Shown here piece after piece: positions 24,169 through 32,563 of a stretch of 64,000 nucleotides of DNA (the stretch's first letter is position 1; each line of letters begins with the position of its first letter). The DNA comes from Kineococcus rhizosphaerae (lineage in GTDB: Bacteria > Actinomycetota > Actinomycetes > Actinomycetales > Kineococcaceae): NCBI RefSeq assembly GCF_003002055.1, contig NZ_PVZF01000011.1, forward strand, positions 124,001-188,000, in the 5' to 3' direction. The notes below the pieces were generated by a model. The model was not told the DNA's origin, did no database searches, and saw nothing but the letters and a program-made list of their open reading frames with translations. Both the position numbers and the translations under genes were made by a program.

Positions 24169-24386
24169 CCGCCGGACCCGGCCGCTCGTTCGCCGCCGCC
24201 GAACGCGGTGCCGGTCACGTCGAGGTCGGCCTGCGCAACCGCCCGGACCAGCGGCTCTCCACCTGGGCCGCGACGCTGGACGCCGTCTCGGACGCACCCG
24301 TCGCGGAGTGGGTCGTGACCTCCTCCGACTCAGGACCACGACCGACCGGTCACTCGATGCACAGGACGAAGTCGTCGAAGACGTGA
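24165..24386 (+). CDS. short open frame, possibly a truncated gene
   Basis: 73 codons starting at the GTG that overlaps the GntR stop (GTGA). Residues 8-50 (SFAAAERGAGHVEVGLRNRP and STWAATLDAVSDAPVAEWVV) look like a normal folded protein with balanced composition; after that the frame enters the antisense of the metallo-hydrolase gene and becomes atypical. It overlaps that gene's 3' end by 37 bp. I do not recognise it; it may be the remaining start of a gene whose 3' part was lost. Confidence 0.35.
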   Translation: MTAGPGRSFAAAERGAGHVEVGLRNRPDQRLSTWAATLDAVSDAPVAEWVVTSSDSGPRPTGHSMHRTKSSKT

Positions 24387-25171
24387 CGGCCCGGGGCACC
24401 TCCGGTGGCGGCAGCCGCAGCGGCGACGTCGTCCAGGTGCGCAGGCGTCATCGGCAGCGGGGCTTCGCCGTCGTGACGGACCGAACCCCGGGGGTGGTCC
24501 ACCCCGGCCACGTCCGACATCTCCACGTGCGCCCCCAGCAGGTGCTCCACGGACCTGGTGCGGACCAGTTCCCGCAGGCGCTGCAGCGAGGCGCAGAACG
24601 CCGGGAAGTCGTCCACGTACAGCCGGCCCGGGTAGACCGTGTCGCCGGTGAGCAGGGCACGGGTGGCCGGGTCGTGCACGGCGACGGAGGTCCGGTGGTG
24701 CCCGGGGATCGCCACGACCTCCACCACGCGACCGCCGAGGTCCAGGCGCCCTCCCGCACCCTGCGCGTCGATGCCGAAGAAGGAACGCACCGCGGCGACG
24801 TCGTGCCCCACGACCACGGTGTCGGGCCGGTCGTCGAACTGGCCGTCGCCGGCGACGTGGTCGTCGTGAGCGTGGGAGTGGGCCACCACCAGTCCGTAGC
24901 CCGGACGGGGGTGCACTCTCAGCCACTCGTCCACGAGCCCGTCCACGATCGAGCGCAGGGAGCGCGCGACGTCGTCCCCGGTGGCACCGGTGTCCAGGAG
25001 CAGTGCCCGCTCGGTGCCGAGGAGCAGGTACAGGAACGGTGCCTCGAAGTGGGAGGTGATGCTCTGGCGCAGTACCACCGTGGCCTCGTCGGCCCAGTGG
25101 ACCTGGAACGCCGGTTCAGGTGCGCCCGAGGTGGCGGTGTTCCAGGTGACGTCGAGGTCGAGGGGACTCAT
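24350..25171 (-). CDS. metallo-beta-lactamase fold hydrolase
   Basis: 273 residues. The metal-binding motif is HSHAHDDHVAGD (H-x-H-x-D-H, about residues 97-108), with the later metal ligands in IPGHHRTSVAV and LLTGDTVYPG. The N-terminal FLYLLLGTERALLLDTGATG strand is normal for the fold. The C-terminal HVFDDFVLCIE is the family-like end. A TAGCCT -10 box (complement of 25178-25183) is 6 nt before the ATG, so the message is probably leaderless. Substrate class (lactone, thioester or other) cannot be set. Confidence 0.9.
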   Translation of the reverse strand: MSPLDLDVTWNTATSGAPEPAFQVHWADEATVVLRQSITSHFEAPFLYLLLGTERALLLDTGATGDDVARSLRSIVDGLVDEWLRVHPRPGYGLVVAHSHAHDDHVAGDGQFDDRPDTVVVGHDVAAVRSFFGIDAQGAGGRLDLGGRVVEVVAIPGHHRTSVAVHDPATRALLTGDTVYPGRLYVDDFPAFCASLQRLRELVRTRSVEHLLGAHVEMSDVAGVDHPRGSVRHDGEAPLPMTPAHLDDVAAAAAATGGAPGRHVFDDFVLCIE

Positions 25172-25318
25172 GGCGGCAGGCTAGGTGGGTCCGGGCCGGC
25201 GAGGAGCGCTCGGAGCAGGCACCGGAGGTGCTCCCCGTCGGCGACGGCGCGGTGGTGGGGGGTGCGTCTGCGCAGTTCCGGCGGCACCTGCGGGAGCCCC
25301 GGCGCACGCACCGGGGGC

Positions 25319-25953
25319 TCACCCTCCCCGGACCCACACGGTCACGTCGAGAACACCCCACCCACCCAGGTCACGACTTCGCGCGCCCCACCGCACCGGC
25401 ACCGAGAAAGTCGTCTGCCCGGAACCGGCCGACTCCAGCGTCAGGCACCATCCCGTCCACCTCCCGCCCGCGCCACCGTCCCGGCACAGCTCCTGCGAGG
25501 GGTCGCTGAGGTGGAGACCGGCCTCTCCGGCGTGCAGCCGCTGCGACAGGCCCTGCACCGCCAACCCTGCAGCGGCCGACGGGTCGTGGCTGCCCCCGTC
25601 CACACCCCCGGCACCGCGCGGCACGGAAAGACCCACCCCGATCGCCGCCGCCTCGCACGGACGCAGCAGCACCGCCACCTCCGGTCCCACCTGCTGAGCC
25701 TCCGCCGCGTCCGCGCCACGGGTCGTGAGCACCACGCCCGCCAAACCACCCGCCAACCCGCCCCGCACCTGGCGCAGCCGGGCACTGAGCTGCACCACGC
25801 TGACCTCAGCGACGTCGCAGTCGTGGACCACCGCGCCGGACGGACGCGCTGCTCGCACCCGCTCCTGCGCCGGCGCCCCGAAGAACAGACCCCCGCCGCG
25901 ATCGGCAGGGCGATCACCGTGACGACCGCGACGACCGACGCCCGCCGATCCAC
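25319..25953 (-). pseudogene. membrane-anchored protein interrupted by a single-base frameshift
   Basis: From GTG 25953 one frame gives DRRASVVAVVTVIALPIAAG, a good signal or anchor helix, then turns into Arg-rich nonsense. A second frame, entered by a -1 change at the C5 run 25890-25894 (G5 on the coding strand), continues as LFFGAPAQERVRAARPSGAV and runs as convincing protein (VVLTTRGADAAEAQQVGPEV, GWCLTLESAGSG, GGWGVLDVTVWVR) to the stop at 25319. One extra G would restore about 211 codons. Either a real mutation or a sequencing error. Family unknown. Confidence 0.6.
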
Positions 25954-26591
25954 CCCACGCCCCTGAGCACGCCCGAGCCCCCGCCCTCGACCGCGACCTC
26001 GCCGCGGACCGGGCCGTGCGCCGGCGCGGTCCAGCAGCCGCGCGCAGGACATCGTCCACCGACGGGGCACAGCACGATCCTGCCAGCGAGAGCCACCTCG
26101 GTCACCACGTCGAACGGCACCACGTCGAACGGCTCGCGTTCTCCCACCGCCGGTCCCGGCACGGCGAAACCCGCGCGCGCCGGGACGTCGAAACCCCGGC
26201 CCAGTCGGCGAACCCCCGCCCAGAGATCTTCCGCACGTGCCGGTGATCGAGGTCGGTCCACGGGCAGGAGCCCCCTCGACTCGGCGGCGTCCGCGCGACC
26301 CGCGACGTCTCGAACCGTCGCGCCTCACAGATCGAGGAGTCGTCGCGGGCGTCCGCCAGTGGCGGCACTCGCCCGGTGTCGAGGTCTTCCACCAGACCGG
26401 TCGACGACACCGTGCCGGACGGCCCCACGTCGTGGGGCTACCCGCTCGTGCGCGACGACGAGCAGGACCCGTGGTTCATCCAGGACGACGGCGACGGCTG
26501 AACCGCACCGCGAACCGCCGCCGTGGACGCCGGCGGGCCGCGCCGAGGACCCGCGGGCCTCGCCCCGGGCAGGTCGACGTCGTGCACGAGG
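25954..26591. other. 638-bp low-information gap
   Basis: Between the frameshifted gene and the DUF4253 gene. Apart from the possible 41-codon frame at 26376-26501, I see only Arg-rich frames without family features. A frame on the minus strand (about 26102-26428) includes ARDDSSICEARRFETSRVAR, which could be part of a decayed gene. Confidence 0.4.
26376..26501 (+). CDS. possible 41-residue protein or gene end
   Basis: GTG 26376 to TGA 26501. The C-terminal part, DDTVPDGPTSWGYPLVRDD then EQDPWFIQDDGDG, is acidic with several Trp/Tyr/Phe and codon use like the neighbouring genes, unlike the surrounding Arg-rich frames. No ribosome site is seen. It could be the last exon-like remainder of a longer gene. 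Confidence 0.3.
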   Translation: MSRSSTRPVDDTVPDGPTSWGYPLVRDDEQDPWFIQDDGDG

Positions 26592-27314
26592 TCAGTCCCA
26601 CCAGAAACGCCAGGACAGCTGTCCGGGCAACTCGTCCGCGTACTCGGCCACCGATCCTGGACCGTCCTGGTAGATCGCGTCGGAGCAGAAGGCCACGTGC
26701 TCGCCCGCCAGCTGCAGCGAGACCGTCTCGGTGATCTCGGCGGCGACGGAGACGACGACGGTGGCCGAGTCGATCGCCACCAGTCGAACACCGAAGCGCT
26801 CCTCCCAGCTGCGCAGCACGCACGACAGCTCAGCGGGGCTGGCGTCGAAGTTCACCGCACCCGACCAGCCCAGCGACGCCAGGACGTCGGCACCCCGGGA
26901 GACCGGGACGAGCCCCAGACGCAGGGCGGGGTCCGCCGACAGCAGCTCGCGCGCCAGCTCCAGGGCCAGCGCGTCGGGGTCGTGGCGCAGCGGCTGCGCG
27001 GGAGCCAGGCCCGGCCAGGTGCTCTGCTCCTCCACCTCCTCGAACCAGGAGCTGAGCACCTGCTCGGCGTCGAGGTCGTCGACGCGGTCCAGCTCGGACT
27101 CGAAGAGGCTCTCCGCCTCCCAGTCAGCAGCGGGCTCGTCGAGCAGCACGGGGTGGAAACCGCTGCGGGTGCGCTCGGCGTGCAGCCGGGTGAAGACCTC
27201 CAGCGAGGCCGGTCCGACCGACGCCCACAGGGCGGGGACGCCGTCGTCGTTCATCACCACGGCACCGGCGGGAAGACCGCCCGGGAGGTTCGAGAAACCG
27301 CTCACGGGCTCCAT
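26592..27314 (-). CDS. DUF4253 domain protein
   Basis: About 240 residues, soluble. The C-terminal half carries the DUF4253 pattern: VPVSRGADVLASLGWSGAVN, ELSCVLRSWEERFGVRLVAI, ATVVVSVAA, and ends AGEHVAFCSDAIYQDG and QLSWRFWWD. The N-terminal half is acidic, with many Glu/Asp (FESELDRVDDLDAEQVLSSW). ATG 27314 precedes SGFSNLPGGLPAG; a longer frame to GTG 27419 is open but Arg-rich. The family has no known function and is frequent in actinobacteria. Confidence 0.8.
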   Translation of the reverse strand: MEPVSGFSNLPGGLPAGAVVMNDDGVPALWASVGPASLEVFTRLHAERTRSGFHPVLLDEPAADWEAESLFESELDRVDDLDAEQVLSSWFEEVEEQSTWPGLAPAQPLRHDPDALALELARELLSADPALRLGLVPVSRGADVLASLGWSGAVNFDASPAELSCVLRSWEERFGVRLVAIDSATVVVSVAAEITETVSLQLAGEHVAFCSDAIYQDGPGSVAEYADELPGQLSWRFWWD

Positions 27315-27498
27315 CCTGAGGGTGGGTCGGACACGGGGCGAAGAGCAGTCCCGTCCGGCGTCCGGAACGAGGGTCGGGCGGGAACGTGGATCCACGATCG
27401 TCTCGTGCCGCGCGGGCACCCGGCCACGGCGCTGTCGTGCGGCACGATGACCCGCACCCGCGCAGTGCCGTGGTCACGACCGAACCAGGAGGCAGTCC

Positions 27499-27696
27499 GT
27501 GGTCCGCTTCCACCCGCGCCTGATCCGCGCGCTGCTGCACCACCGCCACCAGGAGTGGCGCGAACGCCGTGCACCGCTCCCACCCGAGGGGCGCCTCGAG
27601 CCCGCGTGGTACCCGGACCGGCCTGTCTCCGGCAGCGTGGGAGCGAGCTACGAGCCCGTCGACACGTCCCGGGTGCGCAGATCGCGTCGTCGCTGA
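27499..27696 (+). CDS. small basic protein, unknown
   Basis: 65 residues, GTG start with a perfect AGGAGG 8 nt upstream, which is the main support. Rich in Arg, His and Pro: FHPRLIRALLHHRHQEWRER, WYPDRPVSGSVGASYEPVD, and ending RVRRSRRR. No membrane segment or known motif. Basic enough to bind nucleic acid, but that is a guess. It stands alone between a DUF4253 gene and the rhodanese gene. Confidence 0.6.
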   Translation: MVRFHPRLIRALLHHRHQEWRERRAPLPPEGRLEPAWYPDRPVSGSVGASYEPVDTSRVRRSRRR

Positions 27697-27740
27697 CCCG
27701 GACGCCGGCTGCTGCGCCGCCCCACCGGTACCGGCCTCCC

Positions 27741-28166
27741 TCACGGCAGCGGGACCGGACCGACGAGGTCGTCCGGCGCCCGCCGGGACCGCCCGCTGTC
27801 GGTGACGACCGCCAAACCCTCGCGCGCCCAGTACTCGAAACCACCGATCAGTTCCCGCACCCGGGTGTACCCCATCGAGGCCAGGGTGGAGGCGGCCTTG
27901 GTGGAACCGTTGCAGCCCGGCCCCCAGCAGTAGACGACGATCGGGGTGTCCAGGTCCGGGGCCAGGTCCGCGATGCCGTCGTGCACCTGCGCGCCGGGCA
28001 GGTGCACCGCGCCGGGGATGCGGCCCTGGCTCCACCCCGCTGCCGAGCGCACGTCGAGCACCAGCGGCGCCGCACCGGCGGCGCGGGCCGCGGCGAGGTC
28101 GGCGGGATCGGTCTGGTGGGCGAGCTTGGCGGCGAAGAAGTCCACCGCGGAGATCGAGGTCGGCAT
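27741..28166 (-). CDS. rhodanese-like domain protein
   Basis: About 141 residues, single rhodanese domain. AAPLVLDVRSAAGWSQGRIP and GAVHLPGAQ are the N-terminal rhodanese signatures; the active-site loop is VVYCWGPGCNGSTKAASTLA, with catalytic Cys in YCWGPGC (two Cys, five apart). It ends in GGFEYWAREGLAVVT. Likely a cytoplasmic sulfur carrier or sulfurtransferase. Start chosen at ATG 28166 (PTSISAVDFFAAKLAH); ATG 28175 is also possible. Divergent from an Lrp-type regulator, a common pairing. Confidence 0.88.
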   Translation of the reverse strand: MPTSISAVDFFAAKLAHQTDPADLAAARAAGAAPLVLDVRSAAGWSQGRIPGAVHLPGAQVHDGIADLAPDLDTPIVVYCWGPGCNGSTKAASTLASMGYTRVRELIGGFEYWAREGLAVVTDSGRSRRAPDDLVGPVPLP

Positions 28167-28212
28167 GCCCACCATGGAACCCGGTCGACTCCTGCGGGAC
28201 CAGGTCCTGTCC

Positions 28213-28236
28213 ACGGCGTCGACGCGTCTGCGCCGT
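28213..28236. promoter_or_regulatory. inverted repeat in the rhodanese/Lrp gap
   Basis: ACGGCG (28213-28218) and CGCCGT (28231-28236) with a 12-nt spacer, between the two divergent starts. Candidate Lrp site; weak because the sequence is GC-only. Confidence 0.3.
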
Positions 28237-28260
28237 CGATCCGCTGGTAGTTTCGCCGTC

Positions 28261-28719
28261 GTGGCGACGAATCCCCGGCCGGCCCTGGACGCGACCGACC
28301 GCCGCGTCCTGGAAGAGCTGCAGCGGGACGGCCGCATCAGCGTCGCCGACCTGGCCCGGGCGATCAACCTGTCCGCGAGCGCCACCGCCGACCGGTTGCG
28401 TCGTCTCACCGACACCGGTGTCATCACCGGCTACAGCGCCACCCTGGATCCCGAGGCGCTCGGTTACACCGTGACCGCGTTCGTGCGCCTGGCCTACCCG
28501 ACGGGCAACTACAAACCCTTCCACGACCTGCTGGACGTCACCCCCGAGGTCGTCGAGGCCCACCACGTCACCGGGGACGACTGCTTCGTCCTCAAGGTCC
28601 TCGCCCGGTCCATGCGCGACCTGGAACGCATCACCGGCAAGCTGGCGACCCTGGGGGGCATCACGACCAGCGTCGTCTACTCCAGCCCGCTCCCGCGCCG
28701 ACGCCTCGATCCCGCGTGA
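28261..28719 (+). CDS. Lrp/AsnC family regulator
   Basis: 152 residues. The N-terminal helix-turn-helix is DATDRRVLEELQRDGRISVA to LSASATADRLRRLTDTGVIT; the RAM ligand-binding domain follows (VTAFVRLAYPTGNYKPFHDL, VVEAHHVTGDDCFVLKVLAR, LATLGGITTSVVYSSP). GTG 28261 comes 7 nt after TAGTTT (28248-28253), so it is probably leaderless. Likely regulates the divergent rhodanese gene and itself in response to an amino acid. Confidence 0.93.
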   Translation: MATNPRPALDATDRRVLEELQRDGRISVADLARAINLSASATADRLRRLTDTGVITGYSATLDPEALGYTVTAFVRLAYPTGNYKPFHDLLDVTPEVVEAHHVTGDDCFVLKVLARSMRDLERITGKLATLGGITTSVVYSSPLPRRRLDPA

Positions 28720-28924
28720 GCACCGGGACGTACCCGCCCTCCGCACGGTGTGAACCCGCAGGGTTCGTGCTCAGCCCCGCCCCGCTCACGGACCCACCGG
28801 TCGACCGCGGCGCACCGAGATCGGTCGCTCGATCGCAGCGACCGCCCTCGTCCTGCTCGTCGCTGCGCTCCTGCGTCGGGCGGCGCGACGGGAACCGTCT
28901 CCACCGTGGCGACGTCCCAGCGAC

Positions 28925-30058
28925 GTGCTGCGCCGACGCGACCTGCTGACCGCCCTCACCGCCACCGGCGTCCTCGCCGCCTGCGGCACGAGGGACAGCC
29001 AGGACCCGGCCACCCCCGCGACCCGCTGGCCCGGCGACCTGCCGACGACGACCGCCACCTGGCAGGAACTCCCCCCGCCACCGATCGACCCCCGCGGGGC
29101 CCCGACCCTGACGTGGACGGGGGCGGAACTGCTCGTGGTCGGCGGGACCGGCCCCGTCGTCGGGCCCGTGCCGGACTGCCCGGCGAACGCCAGCTGCGCC
29201 GCCCCACCGACCGAACCGGTCACGGACAGCGGCGCCTACGATCCCGCGACCGGCACCTGGCGCCGCTTCCCCGAACCCCACTCCTTCCACCACGGCACGA
29301 CCTGGACGGGGAACCTCCTGACCGACGGCTGGTCCTGGTTCGACCCCGCCACCGGCGGATCGGGTCCGGCCCCCGAGTCGGACCTGCTCGTCTACGCCCC
29401 CGCCTGGTGGTCGGGGACGGAGGTGCTGTGCGTCGGCACCGACGGCAGCGGCCAACCCGTCCCGCACACCCTCTGGGCCTGGAACCCCGCGACCGGCACC
29501 ACCCGCACCAGCCGGGTCCCGGGCCCCGACTCCGGGGAGAGCTGTTGCACGATCTGGACCGCGGACGAACTGCTCGTGGGGCTCACCCAGGTGCCGGACG
29601 GGTACGCGGGCAGCAGCGTCCAGGCCTACGACCCGGCCCACGACCGCTGGCGCGCCGTCCCCGTCCCCGTCCCCGGCGGCGCGGAGGAGACCTCCGGCCC
29701 GACCGCTGTGCCGTTCGGGGGGTGGGACGGCCGCCGGCTCATCGGAACCGGGTGGAACGCGGACCAGGAGCCGAGGCTGGAGCGGGTCGACCCGGTGGAC
29801 GGCACGTCCGACCCGCTGGACCTGCCTGCGGCGCTCCAGGACCCCCGCTGGGCCCAGAACGTGGTCGTCGGTCCCGGGCACGTGGCGGTCGGAGTCGGCG
29901 GCCGGTACGCGGTGCTGCACGAGGAGACCTGGACCGCGTTGCCCGCGTTGCCCGGCGTCGTGGACGGCGACCCGACCACCGTCGCCTGGGCGGGTGATCG
30001 GCTCGTCGTGTGGGACGACTCGATGGAACGCACCGGCTGGCAGATCCAGCCGACGTGA
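28925..30058 (+). CDS. lipoprotein with Kelch/beta-propeller-like repeats
   Basis: 377 residues. The N-terminus LRRRDLLTALTATGVLAACG combines an RR pair with a lipobox LAAC, so it is exported and lipid-anchored, maybe by Tat. The mature part has repeated blocks with the Kelch-like look: TLTWTGAELLVVGGTG, SGAYDPATGTWRRFPE, LWAWNPATGTTRTSR, VQAYDPAHDRWRAVP and PTTVAWAGDRLVVWDDS. Six or so blades fit a beta-propeller. No catalytic motif. The frame upstream of GTG 28925 encodes a hydrophobic stretch but has no start codon. Immediately upstream of a sigma factor gene on the same strand. Confidence 0.75.
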   Translation: MLRRRDLLTALTATGVLAACGTRDSQDPATPATRWPGDLPTTTATWQELPPPPIDPRGAPTLTWTGAELLVVGGTGPVVGPVPDCPANASCAAPPTEPVTDSGAYDPATGTWRRFPEPHSFHHGTTWTGNLLTDGWSWFDPATGGSGPAPESDLLVYAPAWWSGTEVLCVGTDGSGQPVPHTLWAWNPATGTTRTSRVPGPDSGESCCTIWTADELLVGLTQVPDGYAGSSVQAYDPAHDRWRAVPVPVPGGAEETSGPTAVPFGGWDGRRLIGTGWNADQEPRLERVDPVDGTSDPLDLPAALQDPRWAQNVVVGPGHVAVGVGGRYAVLHEETWTALPALPGVVDGDPTTVAWAGDRLVVWDDSMERTGWQIQPT

Positions 30059-30245
30059 CGGGCCGTCCACGACGACGCGCCGCCTGGCTGCTCCCACCAC
30101 GGGCCAGGACGTCCAGCGACGTCTGCGCACTCCGGGGTTCGCACGCTCCACCGCCGGCCCGGGTCGTGCGATCGCCCCTCGGCGTCCCCGGGTGCAACCT
30201 CGTGCGGCGGCTGGTGCGTATCAACCGGTGAGGAAGGGAGGGACC

Positions 30246-30836
30246 GTGGAGGCGCACCCCGGTGAGCAGGACTTCGACGACTTCGCCACGTCCGCCATGC
30301 CGCGGCTGCGCGTGCTGGCCTACGCCTGGTGCGGCGACTGGCACCACAGCGACGACGTCGTCCAGGACACGATGGAACGCCTCTACGCCGCCTGGCCCCG
30401 GGTGCGCCGCCGTGGCGAGCAGTACGCCTACGCCCGCACCACCCTCGTCCGCCGCCTCATCTCCGAGAACCGTCGCGCGTGGCGACGCCACGAGACCGCG
30501 ACCTTGGACCAGGCCGGCGACGAGGCGACGAGCACCCACCCGCGAGCCGAGGACAACGCCGAGGACAGCAGCCAACGGCTGGACGTCCTGCAGCTCCTGC
30601 GCCACCTGCCGGCTCGGCAGCGAGCCGTGGCCGTGCTGCGCTTCGTCGAGGACCTGCCCGTCAGCGACGTCGCCGACCTGTTGCACTGCAGCGAAGGCAC
30701 CGTCAAGAGCCAGGCCCACCACGCGCGTCGACTGCTGCAGCAGCACCTCGTCCAGGAGCACTCCGCGACTTCCGCCGAACCCGTACCGACGCCCGCGCCC
30801 ACGACCCGGCCCACCTCGAGGGGAGCCCGCTCATGA
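30246..30836 (+). CDS. ECF sigma factor, SigE family
   Basis: RNA polymerase sigma factor of about 196 residues. Region 2 is FDDFATSAMPRLRVLAYAWC to SDDVVQDTMERLYAAWPRVR; region 4 is LLRHLPARQRAVAVLRFVED and DVADLLHCSEGTVKSQAHHA, the DNA-recognition helix. The tail is Pro/Thr-rich. GTG 30246 follows AAGGGAGGG. Its stop overlaps the ATG of the next gene (ATGA), which encodes a protein with one membrane helix that may act as its partner. A second sigma/partner pair is at 41930-43524. Confidence 0.92.
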   Translation: MEAHPGEQDFDDFATSAMPRLRVLAYAWCGDWHHSDDVVQDTMERLYAAWPRVRRRGEQYAYARTTLVRRLISENRRAWRRHETATLDQAGDEATSTHPRAEDNAEDSSQRLDVLQLLRHLPARQRAVAVLRFVEDLPVSDVADLLHCSEGTVKSQAHHARRLLQQHLVQEHSATSAEPVPTPAPTTRPTSRGARS

Positions 30837-31462
30837 CCCACGACCCGCACTCCGACGTCGACGTGTCCGCGCGCCTGCGGTCAGCCCTGCGGGAACGCCC
30901 CGCCCCGGCGCCGACGTGGGACCTGGCGGCGCTCAAGGCGCGAGGTCGCCGCCGGCGCCGCCGTGCCCAGCTCCTGCCCGTCGCGCTCGGCCTGGCCGTC
31001 GTGGCCGGCGCGGCGGCGCCCACGGTCGTGGGCGGCTCGCCCTGGCCGTGGGAGGCCACCCGGACGACGGTGGCTGCCGCGACGCGGGTGGCGACCCCTG
31101 AGGAGGTCGTCCGCCACTACATGGACGCCCGGATCGCGGGCGACAACGCCGGCGCCTTCCACGACTACTGGGCCGAGGAACCGGACACCGGTGTCGAGGC
31201 GATGATCCAGTGGACCGCGCAGGAGCTGCCCGCCAAGGACGTCACCATCGGCCAGGCGCAGCCGGACCCCACCGCGCTCACCGCGCACCGGTTGTGGCGC
31301 CAGGTGGTGGCGGTGCCGCTGTCCTACCAGTGGGACTACGGACCGGGGCTGCGGTCGGGCAAGTTCCCCTTCAGCGGGTCCGTCGTGCTCGTCCGCGACA
31401 GCGACACCGACCCGTGGCGGATCTGGTACTCCGACCAGTCCCCGGACTTCCGCAGCAAGTGA
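30833..31462 (+). CDS. membrane protein paired with ECF sigma factor, possible anti-sigma
   Basis: 209 residues. Residues 1-42 are cytoplasmic with SARLRSALRERPAPAPTWDL and a run of arginines, then one transmembrane helix (QLLPVALGLAVVAGAAAPTV, about 46-65) and an outer domain (VATPEEVVRHYMDARIAGDN, HDYWAEEPDTGVEA, DPWRIWYSDQSPDF). The ATG overlaps the sigma factor stop, so the two are coupled. The plan matches the usual partner of SigE-family sigma factors, but no zinc anti-sigma motif is present. The outer domain resembles an NTF2-like fold. Confidence 0.75.
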   Translation: MTHDPHSDVDVSARLRSALRERPAPAPTWDLAALKARGRRRRRRAQLLPVALGLAVVAGAAAPTVVGGSPWPWEATRTTVAAATRVATPEEVVRHYMDARIAGDNAGAFHDYWAEEPDTGVEAMIQWTAQELPAKDVTIGQAQPDPTALTAHRLWRQVVAVPLSYQWDYGPGLRSGKFPFSGSVVLVRDSDTDPWRIWYSDQSPDFRSK

Positions 31463-31590
31463 CGACCCCAGAACCTCGACCCGAGCGGTGACACCCTGTC
31501 CGACGTCCGGGTCGTGGCGCGCTGCGCGTGCTCCCGGTCCTGGCGACCGCGGCCAGACCTGACCACCTCACCCCGCACTGGACGCCGCTG

Positions 31591-32433
31591 TCACGCCGCC
31601 CCCAGCGCCCGAGTGCTCCAGTTCGAACAGTCCACGACCTGCAGGCCGGCACCGGTGAGCACGACCAACGCCTTGCCCGCGTCCACCACGGCCACGTCAC
31701 GCGGACGCTCGCACGGTCGCTCCTCGAGAACGACCGCGTCGTCGTCGAACCGGACCAGCGACGCCCGTCCCGCCCAGGTCTCGTGGATCGTCACCCAGGT
31801 CCCGGTCACCGGATCGTGCGCCAGGGGGCGCAGGTGGTCGCCCACCTCCACCCGATCACGGCCGTCGGGATCGAGGATGCGCAAGAACCCGTTGTCCTCG
31901 ATGGCCAGGTGCTCCCCGTCGGTGGCCGCGAACCAGACCGGCCCCAGCCCCGTCGCGATCCGGGGCGCCACGGGGTCCAAGCACCGATCCAGCAGACGGC
32001 ACCAGCCGCCGCCCACCGCCAGCGACAGATCCTCGGTCAACGCGATCACCCGCAGAACCCCCCGCAGGGACCTCACCTCCTCCCCGGTGACCGCGTCCAG
32101 GACCCGGGTGGGGCCACGGTCGCAGCTGACAGCGACACGGCCTCCCGCCAAGGCGGTCAAGACCTGCACGTTCGTGCGGCTGCGGTCCTGCCACAACCGC
32201 TCACCGCTCAGGTCGTAACCGCACACGCCCTGACGCGTGTACGCCCCGGCGACCACCACCGGCCGCTCACCCGGAACCAGCGCCACCCGGGATCCATCGT
32301 CGTGGACCGTCTCGAACGTGGCGCAGCGCGCAGCCCGTTCTCGCGACCACACGTGCACGACCCGCTCGAACTCCGCGGTGACCAGCAGGTCCTCCTCCCA
32401 CGGCGGCGCGGCGACCTGACGCAGGTCGCTCAC
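31591..32433 (-). CDS. WD40/PQQ-like beta-propeller protein, cytoplasmic
   Basis: 280 residues without signal peptide or membrane helix. Repeating blade-like blocks: EEDLLVTAEFERVVHVWSRE, PVVVAGAYTRQGVCGYDLSG, GGRVAVSCDRGPTRVLDAVT, EHLAIEDNGFLRILDPDG and GKALVVLTGAGLQVVDCSNW. The D-x-x-x-G-E-x-x-x-L type motif (DAVTGEEVRSLRG) is typical of PQQ-like or WD40 blades. GTG 32433 after an AGGGGGT. Function unknown. A second, unrelated-looking propeller protein is at 33806-35170. Confidence 0.7.
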   Translation of the reverse strand: MSDLRQVAAPPWEEDLLVTAEFERVVHVWSRERAARCATFETVHDDGSRVALVPGERPVVVAGAYTRQGVCGYDLSGERLWQDRSRTNVQVLTALAGGRVAVSCDRGPTRVLDAVTGEEVRSLRGVLRVIALTEDLSLAVGGGWCRLLDRCLDPVAPRIATGLGPVWFAATDGEHLAIEDNGFLRILDPDGRDRVEVGDHLRPLAHDPVTGTWVTIHETWAGRASLVRFDDDAVVLEERPCERPRDVAVVDAGKALVVLTGAGLQVVDCSNWSTRALGAA

Positions 32434-32563
32434 CGGCGAACACCCCCTGCGAACACGTCGACGACCATGCCCGGGAGTCTGACCGACACCTCCGACAGCA
32501 GCGTCCCGACGGGGTTCGGCACGGCGGGCCCCGTGACCCGGCGCCGAGTTCTCAGCTCGCTCG

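Noticed and set aside
28745-28924. Hydrophobic segment in frame upstream of the Kelch-like lipoprotein
   Set aside because: There is no ATG, GTG or TTG between the upstream stop and GTG 28925, and the signal with lipobox starts right at 28925.
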